The translations under genes were made by a program, and so were the position numbers. Shown here piece by piece: positions 10,272 through 19,466 of a stretch of DNA of 64,000 nucleotides. The stretch covers positions 77,359-141,358 of the forward strand of contig NZ_JAUNEJ010000005.1 in NCBI RefSeq assembly GCF_030525615.1. Reading direction: 5' to 3'. Numbering within the stretch: the stretch's first letter is position 1; each line of letters starts with the position of its first letter. This DNA is from Cutibacterium sp. Lineage in GTDB: Bacteria; Actinomycetota; Actinomycetes; Propionibacteriales; Propionibacteriaceae. The notes under the pieces are model-generated. The model saw nothing but the letters and a program-made list of their open reading frames with translations, was not told the origin of the DNA and ran no database searches.

Positions 10272-10910
10272 TCACTGATTCGGGGCGTCGCCGCGAAGCT
10301 GCGACGCGTTGCTGTAGACGTGGTCGATAAGCCCGTACTCCAAGGCCTCCTGAGCGGTGAACCAGTGGTCCCGATCGGAGTCCTCAAGGATCTGCTCGAG
10401 GGTGTGACCGGAGTGGTCAGCGTTGAGCTGGGACAGTTCCCGCTTGGTGTCCTTGAGCATTTTGGCATTGATGGCGATTTCGGTAGCCGTACCGCCAACT
10501 CCGCCCAAAGGTTGGTGCATGAGGATCTTGGCGTGTGGCAGCGCGTACCTCTTGCCGGGGGTACCGGCGGTCAGCAGGAACTGGCCCATCGAGGCGGCCA
10601 TACCCATGGTCACCGTCGCAACATCGTTGGAAATCCACTGCATGGTGTCGTAGATCGCCATTCCGCCGGTGACTGAGCCACCTGGCGAGTTGATGTACAA
10701 GTAAATGTCAGCCTCGGGGTCCTCGGCATTGAGCAACAACATCTGGGCGCACAGTGCGTTGGCGTTCTCGTCCTTAACCTCGGACCCGAGAAAGACGATT
10801 CGGTTACGCAGCAGCGACTGATAGACGTTGTCGGTCATCCCGGCACCGCCGGTCTCGGGGCCGGCCATCGCGGGCATGCCCTGGGAAGTGATCGAAGTGT
10901 TGTGGTTCAC
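10272..10910 (-). CDS. clpP1: ATP-dependent Clp protease proteolytic subunit 1
   Basis: About 212 residues from GTG 10910. The catalytic Ser is in GMAASMGQF and the His in LMHQPLGG. The start is uncertain: ATG 10940 is open, but a ClgR-like box (10951-10964) and a plausible -10 (near 10943-10948) would leave no leader for it; GTG 10910 or ATG 10877 fit better. It is the first gene of the clpP1P2 operon. Actinobacterial ClpP1 and ClpP2 are both needed for an active peptidase that works with ClpX or ClpC. Confidence 0.93.
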   Translation of the reverse strand: MNHNTSITSQGMPAMAGPETGGAGMTDNVYQSLLRNRIVFLGSEVKDENANALCAQMLLLNAEDPEADIYLYINSPGGSVTGGMAIYDTMQWISNDVATVTMGMAASMGQFLLTAGTPGKRYALPHAKILMHQPLGGVGGTATEIAINAKMLKDTKRELSQLNADHSGHTLEQILEDSDRDHWFTAQEALEYGLIDHVYSNASQLRGDAPNQ

Positions 10911-10950
10911 GACTCTGAACCTACCGTGCGGGGACGACACTTCTAGGGTC

Positions 10951-10964
10951 GTTCGCGTTTAGCG
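10951..10964 (-). promoter_or_regulatory. ClgR-like operator upstream of clpP1P2
   Basis: On the minus strand the sequence reads CGCTAAACGCGAAC. This closely matches the ClgR box known in actinobacteria (CGCY, four bases, GCG plus A/T-rich tail), with one deviation in the spacer. It overlaps the stop codon of the AI-2E permease gene and lies about 40 bases upstream of the preferred clpP1 start. In other actinobacteria ClgR activates clpP1P2, so the same control is inferred here. Confidence 0.55.
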
Positions 10965-12299
10965 GTCCGCAACGATGTCGGAATACTCCTCATCCGGGTT
11001 GTCCTCGAGACCTTCAGTGGGTCGGGATGAGATGAGGGCATTAATCCATCGGGCCCCCGGATCGTGGTCAATAAGGGTGGACTTGACGAGCAAGGAACAT
11101 GGCAGAGCGATGAGGGTTCCCAGCGCACCGAAAACCCACCCCCACAACAGCAGGGAAACGAAGGACATCGTCGGCGTCAGACCCACGGCGTCACCAGCGA
11201 ATTTCGGCTGAATGATCGACTGGATGACGAAATTGAGCACCGAGTAGGCCGCGATAACTGCCACCGCAGACACCCAGCCGTTCTCGAAGAGAGCCAGCAG
11301 CGCCGGTGGAATAACGCCGATGATGAAACCGACGTTAGGAATGTAGTTCGTCAGGAAGCTGAACAATGCCCACACTCCGGCCAGCGGAACACCGATGATG
11401 AGCAGGGCTGCCCAGTCGCAAAGGGCGACGACAAGGCCGAACAGCGTGGTGACGAGCCAGTACTTGCGAATGCCGCTGGCGAATGATTCAAGAGCGACGA
11501 CGACGTCCGGCTTGCGCTTGCCGGCTATCCTGAGACGATCATGCATCTGCGGGGTGTCCATGACCATGAAGATCATGCCCGTCAAGATGACGATTATCAT
11601 CGTCACTACGCTCGACGTGTCAGAGGCCACCGATGTCACGACCGACATCACCTGTTGGGGATCGATCTTCTTGAGTTTCTCGGTTATAACGTCTTGGGAA
11701 TAGCCCAGCTGCGTCAACCATTCAATGAGCTGGGTATAGATCTTCTCCATCTGCGGGATGTATGTCTGCAGCTGGTTAATCATGGCCGCAACCGACCAGA
11801 CCATTGCCGCCATGCCCGCAGCCAACACGATGATGACGACGGTGCCGGCCGTCGTGGCGGAAATCCACCGAGGGCACTTGTGCTTCACAAGCCAGGTGTG
11901 AAGTGGATAGGCCGTGATGAGCAGGTTGAGGGCGAAGAACAGCGGGGCGATGACGCTAGAGAGTTCGTGGAGAAAGCTGAGCGCCAGCCAGGCAGCAGCC
12001 AAGGTGAGCAGGACGATCATCACCCTGGGTAAGCCGTGCGTGCCAGGAACTTCCCCGACTTCGTCTATGGCTTGGGGCGAAAGTCCAGACTCCGCCGCCG
12101 TCGTCGCGCTTGTCGCACCGTGGGTCGGCTGCTCCTCGGCCGCTATTTCATCTCCACTGTCAATCTCTCCACGCTCAACGGCACGAGCTACCGCAATATC
12201 CTCAGCCACCATTTGACGCACATTGCGCAATTGACGGGTAGCGGGGACAACAGAAATCCGGCGACCAGGTCGCGGGGTACGTGAGGGGCGTTTGCTCAT
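10959..12299 (-). CDS. AI-2E family transporter (PF01594 type)
   Basis: 446 residues. A charged N-terminal region of about 100 residues is followed by seven or eight transmembrane helices, with the family-typical segments WALFSFLTNYIPNVGFIIG and LGTLIALPCSLLVKS. Members of this superfamily include the AI-2 exporter TqsA and Na+/H+ antiporter-like proteins; the substrate cannot be read from sequence. The long acidic/basic N-terminal extension is unusual compared with short-headed relatives. It lies between tig and clpP1 on the same strand. Confidence 0.85.
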   Translation of the reverse strand: MSKRPSRTPRPGRRISVVPATRQLRNVRQMVAEDIAVARAVERGEIDSGDEIAAEEQPTHGATSATTAAESGLSPQAIDEVGEVPGTHGLPRVMIVLLTLAAAWLALSFLHELSSVIAPLFFALNLLITAYPLHTWLVKHKCPRWISATTAGTVVIIVLAAGMAAMVWSVAAMINQLQTYIPQMEKIYTQLIEWLTQLGYSQDVITEKLKKIDPQQVMSVVTSVASDTSSVVTMIIVILTGMIFMVMDTPQMHDRLRIAGKRKPDVVVALESFASGIRKYWLVTTLFGLVVALCDWAALLIIGVPLAGVWALFSFLTNYIPNVGFIIGVIPPALLALFENGWVSAVAVIAAYSVLNFVIQSIIQPKFAGDAVGLTPTMSFVSLLLWGWVFGALGTLIALPCSLLVKSTLIDHDPGARWINALISSRPTEGLEDNPDEEYSDIVADR

Positions 12300-12398
12300 C
12301 GGGCTTCCTCAGGGTGACGCGGAGGCGGCGCCGCACGGAAAACCGCACGACGCCGGTCATTAGCGGTCGATCCTACGAGACTTGACAGTCCCTGATCG

Positions 12399-13985
12399 TC
12401 ATTCCTCCTTGGCACCAGTCTTCTTCTTGGCGCCCGACTTCTTGGCCGAGGCCTTCTTGGTAGCAGGCTTCTTTGCTGCAGACTTCTTGGCAGCGGGCTT
12501 CTTTTCGGCCTCGTTTTCCACAGCAGGAGCTTCCTCCGTGGCCTCATCAGCAGGAGCCTCAGCCTTGCCGTCGGCCTTGGCGGTCTCTTCTGCGGACTCC
12601 TCAGCGTCGGCTGGCTCGTCGGACTCCTCGGCTCCATCGGACTCGTCGGCGATGGTGCCGTCAGGCTGAATACGGTCCAGCTCGATGATCTCGCCGTTGG
12701 AATCCTTGACGGTGGCAGAACCCACCATGGAGGCCAGCGCCTTACCCCGACGGATCTCCTGCATCCATTCGGCCATGTGGTTGTGCTCCATCATGTGCTG
12801 AGCCTGCTCTTGGGGAGACGTTCCGTACTGCTGAGCCTTGCGGAAGAGCAACTCGGTCAGCTCATCCTGTTCCACGCCGATCTCGTCGTCATCAGCCATC
12901 TTGTCGAGGACGATCTGGGCCTTGAGAGCGTCCAAGGAGCGCTTTTCAATCTCGGCCCAGAAGTCGTCGGCGTTGTCGGCCTCCTCCTCGGAGTCCTCGA
13001 GGTATTGCTCGACAGTCAGCCCAGCCTGGGCCAGCTGCTGGTTGACCTGCTGTCGGCGAGCCTCGAGTTCGGCGTCGACGAGTTTGGCCGGCAGCTCGAT
13101 GTCGATCTTGGAGATGACCTCTTCAAGAACCTTGTCACGAGCGTCGGCAGCCTGGTCTAGACGGGCCATGTTCTCAAGGGCGGTGCGCAGATCGGCACGC
13201 ATCTCATCGACAGTGTCGAACTGACTTACGAGCTGGGCAAAGTCGTCGTCAACGGCCGGGAGCTCCTGCTCGCACACCTTGGTCACGGTGACCTTGATGT
13301 CGGCTTCCTCGCCGCGCAGCGGGCCACCAACGAGGGTGGAGTGGAAATCGGTGGATTCGCCGGCCTTCAGCCCAGTGACGGCTTCGTCGAGTCCCTCAAG
13401 CATGCCCTCGGAGCCAACCTTGTAGGTGACACCGGAAGCGGTGGCGTCTTCCAGGGCCTCGCCGTCGCGAGTGCCAAGAAGGTCGATCGTGACGAGGTCA
13501 TCCTTGGCGGCGGCGCGCTCGACCTCGGTGTTGGTGGCGAAGCGCTGACGCAGGGTTTCAATGCGGTCATCGACATCCTCATCGGGCACGTCAACGGCGG
13601 GCACCTCAACGGAGATGGCGGAGACATCCGGCAGGTCGAAGTCGGGACGGACATCCACCTCAGCAGTGAACTCGACGACCTCGCCATCCTCCAGCTTGGT
13701 CACCTCGATCTCAGGCTGACCGAGGGGAACAACCTTATTCTCCTCGACGGCCTTGCCATAGGCATCAGGCAGCGCGTCGTTGATGGCCTCCTGAAGGACG
13801 ACTCCGCGACCGAAACGCTGGTCGATGACCGGAGCCGGCACCTTCCCCTTGCGGAAGCCGGGGACATTCACCTGAGCGGCAATGTCCTTGTACGCCTTGT
13901 CAAGGCTGGGCTTCAATTCATCAAAGGGCATCTCGATTGTGAGCTTCACACGGTTGGTGCTGAGCTTCTCAAGGGTGCTGGGCAC
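12399..13985 (-). CDS. tig: trigger factor with extended charged tail
   Basis: 528 residues from GTG 13985, preceded by AGGAGA. The N-terminal ribosome-binding domain contains the signature GFRKGKVPAPVI, the middle FKBP-like prolyl isomerase domain follows (KDDLVTIDLLG to TVTKVCEQELP), then the helical C-terminal chaperone domain. Trigger factor binds nascent chains at the ribosome exit tunnel. Unusually, about 95 residues follow the chaperone domain: an acidic stretch rich in Glu/Asp/Ala, then a Lys/Ala-rich stretch built on AAKK and KKPA repeats like a histone H1 tail. The usual family length is about 430-480. Confidence 0.95.
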   Translation of the reverse strand: MPSTLEKLSTNRVKLTIEMPFDELKPSLDKAYKDIAAQVNVPGFRKGKVPAPVIDQRFGRGVVLQEAINDALPDAYGKAVEENKVVPLGQPEIEVTKLEDGEVVEFTAEVDVRPDFDLPDVSAISVEVPAVDVPDEDVDDRIETLRQRFATNTEVERAAAKDDLVTIDLLGTRDGEALEDATASGVTYKVGSEGMLEGLDEAVTGLKAGESTDFHSTLVGGPLRGEEADIKVTVTKVCEQELPAVDDDFAQLVSQFDTVDEMRADLRTALENMARLDQAADARDKVLEEVISKIDIELPAKLVDAELEARRQQVNQQLAQAGLTVEQYLEDSEEEADNADDFWAEIEKRSLDALKAQIVLDKMADDDEIGVEQDELTELLFRKAQQYGTSPQEQAQHMMEHNHMAEWMQEIRRGKALASMVGSATVKDSNGEIIELDRIQPDGTIADESDGAEESDEPADAEESAEETAKADGKAEAPADEATEEAPAVENEAEKKPAAKKSAAKKPATKKASAKKSGAKKKTGAKEE

Positions 13986-14140
13986 GAAGTTTCTCCTGTG
14001 GTTCCGATTCTGTCGTCCCCGTTTCAGGGAACACACATGCCATTCGAGTTTAGCGACGTGGTGGCATACGGGCCAACAAGAGGCCTCAGAAGGTGATCTC
14101 ATGGCACGTGGTCCACATTTTCCCGTCATCGCCACAGCCT

Positions 14141-14216
14141 CGCCGACCATTCCTCCGCCACGACCATTCCTCCGCTCCGTGCAGGTCCCTCCGCCGCTCC
14201 GTACAGGTTCTGCGAT
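14141..14216. repeat. short direct repeats in the tig-pepT divergent spacer
   Basis: GACCATTCCTCCGC occurs twice in tandem, followed by two further CTCCGTRCAGGT units. They lie in the 281-base spacer between divergent tig and pepT, which must also hold both promoters. A regulatory role is possible but nothing recognisable is seen. Confidence 0.35.
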
Positions 14217-14266
14217 GATCCCGATGATGATTCGTTCGCGAATCCGTTCGTGAGAGGGAAACCACC

Positions 14267-15514
14267 GTGACCACTACATCCACCGAGCTCCAGGACCGCC
14301 TCGCGACCCGTTTCTTGCGCTACAGCGCGATTTCCACTCAGAGCGACTCCGCCGCCACCGTTGTCCCCTCTTGCCAGGGACAGTGGGAGTTCGCACGGTT
14401 GCTCGCCGTGGAACTTGAGGAAGCTGGGGTACGCGACATCCACCTGAGCGACACCTGCGTCCTGACAGCGCGGATTCCATCCACCCTTCCTGACGATGTA
14501 AGAGCACCGGTCATCGGCTTCTGCACTCACCTCGACACCGCCGATTCCGGTCTGAGCCCCATCGTGAACGCCCGAATCATCGAACACACCGGCGGGGACA
14601 TCCATCTGGGCGAGGACCAGTGGATTCGCCGTAAGGAACACCCCGAGATTGACGCGTACGTGGGTCAGCGGATTCTTGTTACCGACGGAACCAGCGTTCT
14701 CGGAGCTGATGACAAGGCCGGCGTGGCTTCGGTGATGGAGGCTGCCGTTCGGTTGATGGCCGATCCAATGGCGCACCCGGAGGTATACCTCGCCTTCGTG
14801 CCCGACGAGGAGATTGGGTTGCGCGGGGTGCGGACGATGGACCTCGCACGGTTCCCGGTCGACTGGGCATACACCTTGGACTGCTGCGAACGTGGTGAGG
14901 TGGTCGAGGCGACCTTCAACGCCGCGTACGCGACGGTGGTAATCGAGGGAGTTGCGGCCCATCCAATGAGCGCGTTTGGCGTTTTGGTCAATCCCATCCT
15001 CGTTGCCCACGACCTGATCGGAAGATTCGACCCAACCCAGACCCCCGAGTGCACCCAAGGCCGGGAGGGATACATCTGGGTGGATGCCATGCACGCAGAC
15101 CAGTCCGTTGCAACCGTCGACCTCAATATCCGCGATTTTGACCGAACCCGTTTCGAGGAGCGCAAGGAACAGATCCGCCAGATTGTTGACCAGGTTCGCG
15201 CAGCTCATCCCCGGGCGCGGATTGATGTCACCTTCGAGGACGTCTACGCCAATCTGGAGGACTCTAAGACTCCTACTAACGCGATCGCCACCCGCCGGCT
15301 CCTTGACGCCATGGCAGCTGTAGGAGTCGAACCCATTCACCGATCCATGCGTGGTGGGACTGATGGTTCTTGGCTGTCGGCCCAAGGCATCTTCACACCG
15401 AACTTCTTCACCGGTGCCCACAATTTCCATTCCCGGTGTGAGTTCCTGCCCTTGCCAAGCCTGGAGTGCAGTCACCGAGTCGTCATGGAATTGATGCGAG
15501 GAGCTTCGTCTTGA
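14267..15514 (+). CDS. pepT: peptidase T (tripeptidase, M20B)
   Basis: 415 residues from GTG 14267, with GAGAGGGAA just upstream. Metal and catalytic motifs of the M20 family are present: THLDTAD (about 84-90), DDKAGVAS (about 147-154), PDEEIGLRG, and the late GTDGSWLS and HNFHSRCEF segments. PepT cleaves the N-terminal residue from tripeptides in the cytoplasm, finishing peptide degradation begun by Clp and tricorn encoded nearby. It is transcribed divergently from tig. Confidence 0.93.
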   Translation: MTTTSTELQDRLATRFLRYSAISTQSDSAATVVPSCQGQWEFARLLAVELEEAGVRDIHLSDTCVLTARIPSTLPDDVRAPVIGFCTHLDTADSGLSPIVNARIIEHTGGDIHLGEDQWIRRKEHPEIDAYVGQRILVTDGTSVLGADDKAGVASVMEAAVRLMADPMAHPEVYLAFVPDEEIGLRGVRTMDLARFPVDWAYTLDCCERGEVVEATFNAAYATVVIEGVAAHPMSAFGVLVNPILVAHDLIGRFDPTQTPECTQGREGYIWVDAMHADQSVATVDLNIRDFDRTRFEERKEQIRQIVDQVRAAHPRARIDVTFEDVYANLEDSKTPTNAIATRRLLDAMAAVGVEPIHRSMRGGTDGSWLSAQGIFTPNFFTGAHNFHSRCEFLPLPSLECSHRVVMELMRGASS

Positions 15515-15575
15515 CAAAGCAACTCGTCTCGACAAAGGAATTCGCCCCGAACCAGATGGCTCAGGGCGATCAGCG

Positions 15576-15646
15576 AGCGGATGACGGGAATCGAACCCGC
15601 GTAGCCAGTTTGGAAGACTGGGGCTCTACCATTGAGCTACATCCGC
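15576..15646 (-). tRNA. tRNA-Gly (anticodon TCC)
   Basis: On the minus strand a full cloverleaf can be drawn: acceptor GCGGATG pairing with CATCCGC, D-arm GCTC..GAGC, anticodon stem with loop CTTCCAA (anticodon TCC), and T-arm GCGGGTTCGATTCCCGT. CCA is not encoded. Length is 71. Confidence 0.95.
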
Positions 15647-15805
15647 ATGGTGTCCAACAGACCTCGACAGAATACATGGATTAGCCGTCGGCGTCACATT
15701 CGTGGCGAAACGGTGAGTCCGGGCGGCCTGCGCTCGTCCAGCCGGAACTCGCATATCGACCTTCCAGACCATCCTCACGGTTGCCTGCCATGATGTGATG
15801 GCTTT

Positions 15806-16267
15806 ATGACACCTTTGAAGAAACTTGCCACCTGCGCGACAACCTGGTTGGTCATTGGCCTAGCCGGCGGGGTGTTCTACCGCGAGTTCACCAAGGCCAA
15901 CGACTTCACCGGCTGGACCCAGCTCAAGGTGGTACACACTCACTGCCTGGCACTGGGATTCATGCTGACCCTTATCGTGCTGGTCTTGGAGCGAGTATTC
16001 ACCCTGTCGGCACATCGGGGTGCGTTCGCAACCTATTTCTGGGGATTCAACCTCGGTCTTTTACTGACGATCACCATGCTCGTCATTCACGGCGTCATGC
16101 AGGTTCATGGCAACATCGACGTCTCCCCCGCAATCTCAGGTATCGCCGGCCTCGGTCATATTGGCCTGTCTGTCGGACTCGTGGGACTCATGGTCGCTCT
16201 GTTCACATCACTACCCGCGACCACGCCACGGCCCACGCCAGAGGATCAGCTCACGACCCATCGATGA
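15806..16267 (+). CDS. DUF2871 family membrane protein
   Basis: 153 residues with four transmembrane helices. Family-typical segments are GGVFYREFTK near the start and VVHTHCLALGFM with conserved His residues. Members of DUF2871 are small integral membrane proteins of unknown function; the conserved histidines hint at haem or metal binding, which is inference. It is the last intact gene before the accessory block. Confidence 0.85.
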   Translation: MTPLKKLATCATTWLVIGLAGGVFYREFTKANDFTGWTQLKVVHTHCLALGFMLTLIVLVLERVFTLSAHRGAFATYFWGFNLGLLLTITMLVIHGVMQVHGNIDVSPAISGIAGLGHIGLSVGLVGLMVALFTSLPATTPRPTPEDQLTTHR

Positions 16268-16403
16268 TCCTTCGCCATGCAGCGAACGCAGGTCGTATAT
16301 CGTTCACAAGCAGATACCGTCCCGACGGCGGCCACCAGCGTCATGGGTGGCAAGCTCCACCCGACGAGCAACGGATACGTTGTCATCAGCGCCGAAACAT
16401 ACG

Positions 16404-16507
16404 GTGCAGCCACACGGGACGGTTCAGCCACAAGAGCAGCTACAAGGGTCACAAGGACCGCGCAGCCAGCACGACCGCGCAGCCACTAGAACCGTGCAGC
16501 TACCAGG
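16404..16507. repeat. degenerate 17-nt tandem repeats
   Basis: Five to six imperfect units of about 17 bases built on GYGCAGCCACNNGRACC run up to the start of the helicase pseudogene. The 250-base gap between DUF2871 and the helicase otherwise shows no convincing gene. The units could be regulatory iterons or just a slippage tract. Confidence 0.5.
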
Positions 16508-16519
16508 ATGGAGTTGACT

Positions 16520-18336
16520 ATGCCGATTACCGTTGCACCGGGTTCTGTGGTGCAGGTGCGTGATGAAGAGTGGCTCGTCAGCACTGTTGACCACACCGAC
16601 GACGGGCAGCTGCTAACAGTTCAGGGTTTGTCGGGCCTCGTCCGTGGCACCACGGCGACGTTCTACGAGAACCTCGACACCATCATTCCGCTCGATCCGC
16701 ATGACGCGACCCCGGTAACTGACGGTTCCCCCACTATCGGGACGCGCGGCTGTGGTTGGAGGCGGCGCTACGCAAGACCCCAATTCCCCTCGAAGAACCC
16801 ACACTGACCGCCAGCCAATATGCCCTGGCTGACCGCCTGAAGTACCAGTATTCGGCGGTACTGCAGGCCCTCGATCCGAACAACCTTCAACCGCGCATTC
16901 TTCTGACAGACGCGGTAGGCCTGGGAAAACGATCGAGATCGGGATGATTCTGTCCGAACTCATCCGTAGGGGCCGCGACGAACGCATACTTATCGTCTGC
17001 CCCCGTCACGTGTTGGAGCAAATGCAAAACGAGATGTGGAGCCGTTTTGCGATTCCCTTCGTTCGTCTGGACTCGGTAGGTCCGCAGCGCGTCAAGCAGA
17101 AGATCCCCGCCAACCGCAACCCGTTCAGCTGGTACAAACGGGTCATCATCTCCATGGACACCCTCAAACAGGACCGCTTCTCCCACGATCTCCATCGTCG
17201 CGAATGGGACGCCGTTGTCATTGACGAATCCCACAATGTCACCGGCGACACCACTCAGAACAACCGTCTTCCCGAACCCTGGCACCCCATACTGACGCTC
17301 TCATTCTGGCGTCCGCGACCCCGCATAGTGGCAACCGGAAATCCTTCGCTGAACTCATCAGGCTGCTGGAACCTACTGCTGTCAGCCCCCATGGCGATCT
17401 CGACAAGAACGACCTGAAGCGCCTGGTGAAGCGACGCCACCGAAACGACCCCGAGGTCTCCAGCATCGCCGGGGGCGACTGGGCTGAGCGCAAGCCGCCG
17501 CAGAACCTCCTTGTCCAGGCCACCCCAGCCGAGAACGCCGTCGCCGAGGAGCTGGATCGAATTTGGCTGCATCCGGCGGAATCATCCCCGTACAGCGGCG
17601 CCGCCTCTGCTCTATTCCCATGGACCCTTGCCACGGCTTTCTTGTCATCCCCCGCGGCCCTGCGCCAGACCATCAGCGAACGGCGTCGACGTGTCAGTGC
17701 GCACTCGCCGACACCGGAACAGCAACGTGAAATAGCGGCACTCGATCGACTGAACGACTTAAATGACGCCGCGTTCGATTCCTCGGCTACATATGACAAG
17801 TTAGTGCGTTACCTGAGAAAGATCAGTATCGACCGACGTCAGCGGGCCGTCGTCTTTGCAGAGCGAGTCGATACGTTGCACTGGCTCCGTAAGCGTATCG
17901 TCAAGGATCTCTGCCCCGCCGAAAACGAGGTCGCGGTGCTACACGGCGGCCTGAGCGACGCCGAGCAGCAGCAGATCGTCGAGTCTTTCAAACAGTCCAC
18001 TTCCCCCCATCCGCGTGCTGGTCACCGGCGATGTCGCCAGTGAAGGTGTCAACCTGCATCAGCAATGCCACGAACTGATCCACTTCGACATCCCTTGGAG
18101 TCTTATTCGCATTGAACAACGCAATGGCCGAACCGATCGATACGGCCAGCGTCATTCTCCCCAAATCACCACCTTGTTGTTGGAACCGTCGAGTCCATCT
18201 TTCCGGGGCGATCTGCGAGTTCTGTCGCGTCTGATTAAGCGAGAGCAGGAGGCACATGAGGCACTCGGTGATGCCGGCAGTCTCATGGGCGACTACAACG
18301 TCGGTGCCGAAGAGGAAGACATCAAGAATGTCCTAG
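16520..18336 (+). pseudogene. SNF2/RapA-like DEAD/DEAH helicase, four frameshifts, 3' end lost
   Basis: Read across frames, it gives one continuous superfamily 2 helicase: an N-terminal module starting MPITVAPGSVVQVRDEEWL, Walker A DAVGLGKT, motif II DESHN, motif III LASATPHSG, then the helicase C domain with VLHGG, DVASEGVNLH and motif VI QRNGRTDRYGQ. Shifts lie at a C-run (16728-16732), an A-run (16926-16929), near 17277, and a C-run (18003-18008). The gene then runs into the IS element at the codons NVL and its C-terminal third is gone. The N-terminal module and RapA-like core resemble helicases of DISARM-type and related defence loci (DrmD-like); that assignment is inference. No partner methylase is present. 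Confidence 0.8.
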
Positions 18337-18360
18337 CTGTACTGACCGGGGAGGTTGGTT
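18337..18360. repeat. left terminal inverted repeat of the IS element
   Basis: Twenty-four bases identical to the reverse complement of 19428-19451. Confidence 0.9.
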
Positions 18361-18442
18361 AACCGGGGAGGTTGGTTAAGCGGGTGATGGGTGGTTGGTT
18401 GTTGCAGGCTGAGTGGGGTCGGTGGTGATTGTAGTAGTGGAT

Positions 18443-19381
18443 CTAACTGGCCAGGGCGTCGCGACGTTCTTGTTCGCAGGTGTAACAGCGGGCGTAGGCC
18501 CAGCCGTCAGCCAGAGTGCGATGGAACCGTTCGATCTTGCCATTCGTTTGAGGCCTGTAGGGGCGGGTCTTGTTCACCGTGATGGACAGCTGATTACAAA
18601 CCTGGGCCCACAGGTGCGACGTGTAGGCCGACCCATTGTCAGACAAGACTCGTTCGATCCGTACACCTCGATCAGCGAACCAGTTGACCGCCCGGACCAG
18701 CACGGCTGTGGCAGTCAGGGCGGTTTCGTCGTCGCGGACTTCGGAGTAGACCGGTCGGGAGTGATCATCGATCACGGAGTGGACGAACGCGTAGCCCATC
18801 TTCGGGTTGTGGTGTCTGTTCTTCGGTTTGCCGGGGGTTGCGGCGCGGTTGCGGTCGCCTTTACGGCGCCCAACCAACCGCCATCCACCACCATCAGGAA
18901 TGGTGCCCAGCTTCTTGACGTCGACGTGGACCAGGCTGCCGGGATGGTCGTGCTCGTAGCGGCGGACAGGTTCCCCAGTGGCCCGATCGACATGAGAAAG
19001 CCGGTTCAGCTGACAGGCTGTGAGGATACGGCTCACTGTTGAGGGGGCGATACCGAGTCGGGCAGCGAGCTGGACGAGTCCTTCCCGCAGCCGAAGACGC
19101 AGACTCACACAGCGTTTCACCACTGGCAGTGGTGTCGCGTTCGGGCTGTGATGGGGCCGAGAAGAACGATCCTGCGTCGACTCGCCAGCGCGATAACGAT
19201 CCACCCAGCGTTTGACGGTCGGCCACGAACACTGGAACCGGGCAGCGACCTGGGCAATCGGGACTCCGTTGTCAACGACGAGCTGAGCAACCCGCAAACG
19301 AGCGCGTGGAGTCAGAGCTGCGTTAGCGTGGGACACGAGAGGGCCTTTCTGGCAGTGGATATCTTCACAAGTCTCACTCAA
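18443..19381 (-). CDS. IS481-family transposase, ends early at an amber codon
   Basis: 312 residues. An N-terminal helix-turn-helix (GVPIAQVAARFQCSWPTVKRW) and a second HTH region are followed by an rve integrase core with DDE residues in VHVDVKKLG, VLSDNGSAYTS and NGKIERFHRTL. The frame stops at TAG (18443-18445) directly after DALAS, but the same frame continues for 27 more codons with typical IS481 tail sequence (YYNHHRPHS) to a TAA at 18359-18361 inside the terminal repeat. The TAG therefore most likely replaced a Trp codon. Whether the truncated protein is active is unknown; the DDE residues are intact. Confidence 0.88.
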   Translation of the reverse strand: MSETCEDIHCQKGPLVSHANAALTPRARLRVAQLVVDNGVPIAQVAARFQCSWPTVKRWVDRYRAGESTQDRSSRPHHSPNATPLPVVKRCVSLRLRLREGLVQLAARLGIAPSTVSRILTACQLNRLSHVDRATGEPVRRYEHDHPGSLVHVDVKKLGTIPDGGGWRLVGRRKGDRNRAATPGKPKNRHHNPKMGYAFVHSVIDDHSRPVYSEVRDDETALTATAVLVRAVNWFADRGVRIERVLSDNGSAYTSHLWAQVCNQLSITVNKTRPYRPQTNGKIERFHRTLADGWAYARCYTCEQERRDALAS

Positions 19382-19427
19382 CCAGCAAGGCCCTCCCCTA
19401 CCTCACACGTCCGGATCACAATCCTTC

Positions 19428-19451
19428 AACCAACCTCCCCGGTCAGTACAG
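19428..19451. repeat. right terminal inverted repeat of the IS element
   Basis: Reverse complement of 18337-18360, followed by CTAG at 19452-19455. Confidence 0.9.
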
Positions 19452-19466
19452 CTAGCCAAAGCACAG

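Larger units (their letters stand above)
18337..19451 (-). mobile_element. IS481-family insertion sequence
   Basis: A 1115-bp element bounded by perfect 24-bp terminal inverted repeats (18337-18360 and 19428-19451, outer bases CTGTACTGACCGG). CTAG flanks both ends (18333-18336 and 19452-19455), matching the NCTAGN target preference known for IS481 itself. It encodes one DDE transposase on the minus strand. A 17-base tandem duplication (18345-18361, 18362-18378) sits at the left end. Because the family always chooses CTAG, the flanks do not prove a simple insertion; recombination between two copies would leave the same ends. Confidence 0.9.

Noticed and set aside
16520..18336. Frameshifts in the helicase as pure sequencing error
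   Set aside because: Errors cannot be excluded because three lie in homopolymers, but dozens of neighbouring genes with similar runs are intact, and the gene is also truncated by an IS.
18443..18445. UAG reassigned to Trp in this organism
   Set aside because: TGG is used normally throughout, and the other premature stops include TAA and TGA; mutation is simpler.
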